Shown: one piece after another, positions 4,622 to 5,153 of the stretch | Position numbering within the stretch: position 1 is the first letter of the stretch | How the letters are laid out: every line of letters begins with the position of its first letter | NCBI GenBank assembly: GCA_021775835.1 | Contig: JAJFHC010000195.1 | Coordinates: forward strand, 1 to 5,153 | Source: Hyphomicrobiales bacterium | GTDB lineage: Bacteria; Pseudomonadota; Alphaproteobacteria; Rhizobiales; JAJFHC01 | Direction: 5' to 3' | DNA length: 5,153 nucleotides | Program-made: the position numbers and the translations under genes | Notes under the pieces: generated by a model | Databases searched by the model: none | Told to the model about the DNA's origin: nothing | Seen by the model: the letters and a program-made list of their open reading frames with translations, nothing else

Positions 4622-5153
4622 ATGCAAACACAAATGCCATCTCCCGAGGAGACAGAGGTCTCCGTCGCCGAACAGATACAGTCACTCCTTGAAGACGGAA
4701 ATGCGGAAGCCTTGATGGAGCTTCTCGAGCCTTTGTCTTTCAGCGATGCCTTGCGCGAAATTCTCCATCTGACGGCTGAGGAACGTGATCGCCTGCTGTC
4801 CATGATTCCAGCGGAAATGGCCGCTGAATTCATCGAAGAGGCTCCAAGCGAGCTTGCGGCCGATTTGGTTGAGCGTCTCGAAGCAAACACTGCCGCAGAA
4901 ATCATCGACGAACTCGACTCCGACGTCCAGGCTGACGTCATCGGCGAACTGGACGAGGAGGACGCGGAAGCCATCCTTGCGGAAATGGATGCCAAAGCTG
5001 CCGCCGACGTCCGCCGGCTTGCGGCCTATGACACTGACGAAGCCGGCGGACTGATGATTGCCGAGGCGTTTACGTTCCAGGAGGCCGATACTGTCGCGGA
5101 AGTGCTGCGGCGGCTTGCAACCGAAGAGGACGACTTCGAACGCTATCGGGGGC
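4622..5153 (+). CDS. mgtE: MgtE-type magnesium transporter/channel (5' part, cut by the right edge)
   Basis: Inner-membrane Mg2+ channel gated by cytosolic magnesium. The visible 177 residues cover the N-terminal superhelical MgtE_N domain (about 15-135), built of short helical repeats such as IPAEMAAEFIEEAPSELAADL, LEANTAAEIIDELDSDVQADVI and LDEEDAEAILAEMDAKAAADV. The junction YDTDEAGGLM (136-145) corresponds to the conserved Y-x-x-x-TAGGLM at the entry to the CBS pair, although the usual threonine is glutamate (E140) here. The first CBS domain then begins (DTVAEVLRRLATEEDDFERYRG). The rest of the CBS pair and the five-helix membrane domain are outside the window. The N-terminal domain is rich in Asp and Glu, as expected for the magnesium-sensing region. 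It is divergent from the rimK operon across a 126 bp AT-rich region, so the two may share regulatory sites. Family assignment is firm. Confidence 0.95.
   Translation, partial: MQTQMPSPEETEVSVAEQIQSLLEDGNAEALMELLEPLSFSDALREILHLTAEERDRLLSMIPAEMAAEFIEEAPSELAADLVERLEANTAAEIIDELDSDVQADVIGELDEEDAEAILAEMDAKAAADVRRLAAYDTDEAGGLMIAEAFTFQEADTVAEVLRRLATEEDDFERYRG

Noticed and set aside
4496..4633. 46-residue N-terminal extension of the first operon gene
   Set aside because: The extension would cross the AT-rich promoter and overlap the mgtE start. Its residues look like translated intergenic DNA; the ATG at 4495 starts a coherent protein.
4561..4995. Minus-strand 144-residue serine-rich open frame
   Set aside because: It lies antisense to the clear MgtE N domain. 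Its serine/alanine-rich, low-complexity composition is what reversed Asp/Glu/Ala codons produce, and it has no family features.

Overview
The window looks like chromosomal DNA of an alphaproteobacterium, probably in the Rhizobiales or a related marine group. This rests on the moderately high GC, the alphaproteobacterial feel of the proteins and the gene order, not on a marker gene. The only AT-rich stretch is a short divergent promoter region at about 4496-4621. I see no RNA genes, mobile elements, CRISPR arrays or prophage genes. Coding density is high: six genes on the minus strand and one on the plus strand, with a gene cut by each window edge.

Right end: 4622 to the edge is the start of mgtE (plus strand), a magnesium channel/transporter. 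It is divergent from a compact minus-strand operon that begins at 4495. In transcription order the operon holds: (1) a 93-residue conserved-looking protein of unknown function (4495-4214); (2) a RimB-like DTGA 'ATP-dependent zinc protease'/retropepsin-fold protein (4217-3696), joined to the first gene by an ATGA overlap; (3) RimK, an ATP-grasp glutamate ligase very close to the E. coli enzyme (3659-2754); (4) a cytosolic aspartoacylase/succinylglutamate-desuccinylase (M14-like) zinc hydrolase with a C-terminal lipoyl-like barrel (2754-1711), starting at GTG and sharing one base with the rimK stop codon. After 116 bp without an obvious terminator come (5) a secreted, cysteine-containing protein that appears to carry the same zinc-site layout (1594-665), and (6) an MscS-type mechanosensitive channel (657 to the left edge), 7 bp further on.

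The core proposal is a 'write and erase' cluster. RimK adds glutamate to a protein C-terminus or makes poly-glutamate. The M14-like hydrolase has the chemistry expected for trimming such tails. The RimB-like protein may be a protease or regulator acting on RimK or its product. The secreted M14-like protein and the MscS channel suggest an envelope or osmotic link, but that part is inference. The operon promoter is itself interesting: a TAGACA-17-TATAGA promoter sits exactly where transcription would begin at the A of the first ATG (a leaderless message), and it is overlaid by two small perfect dyads that could be operators.
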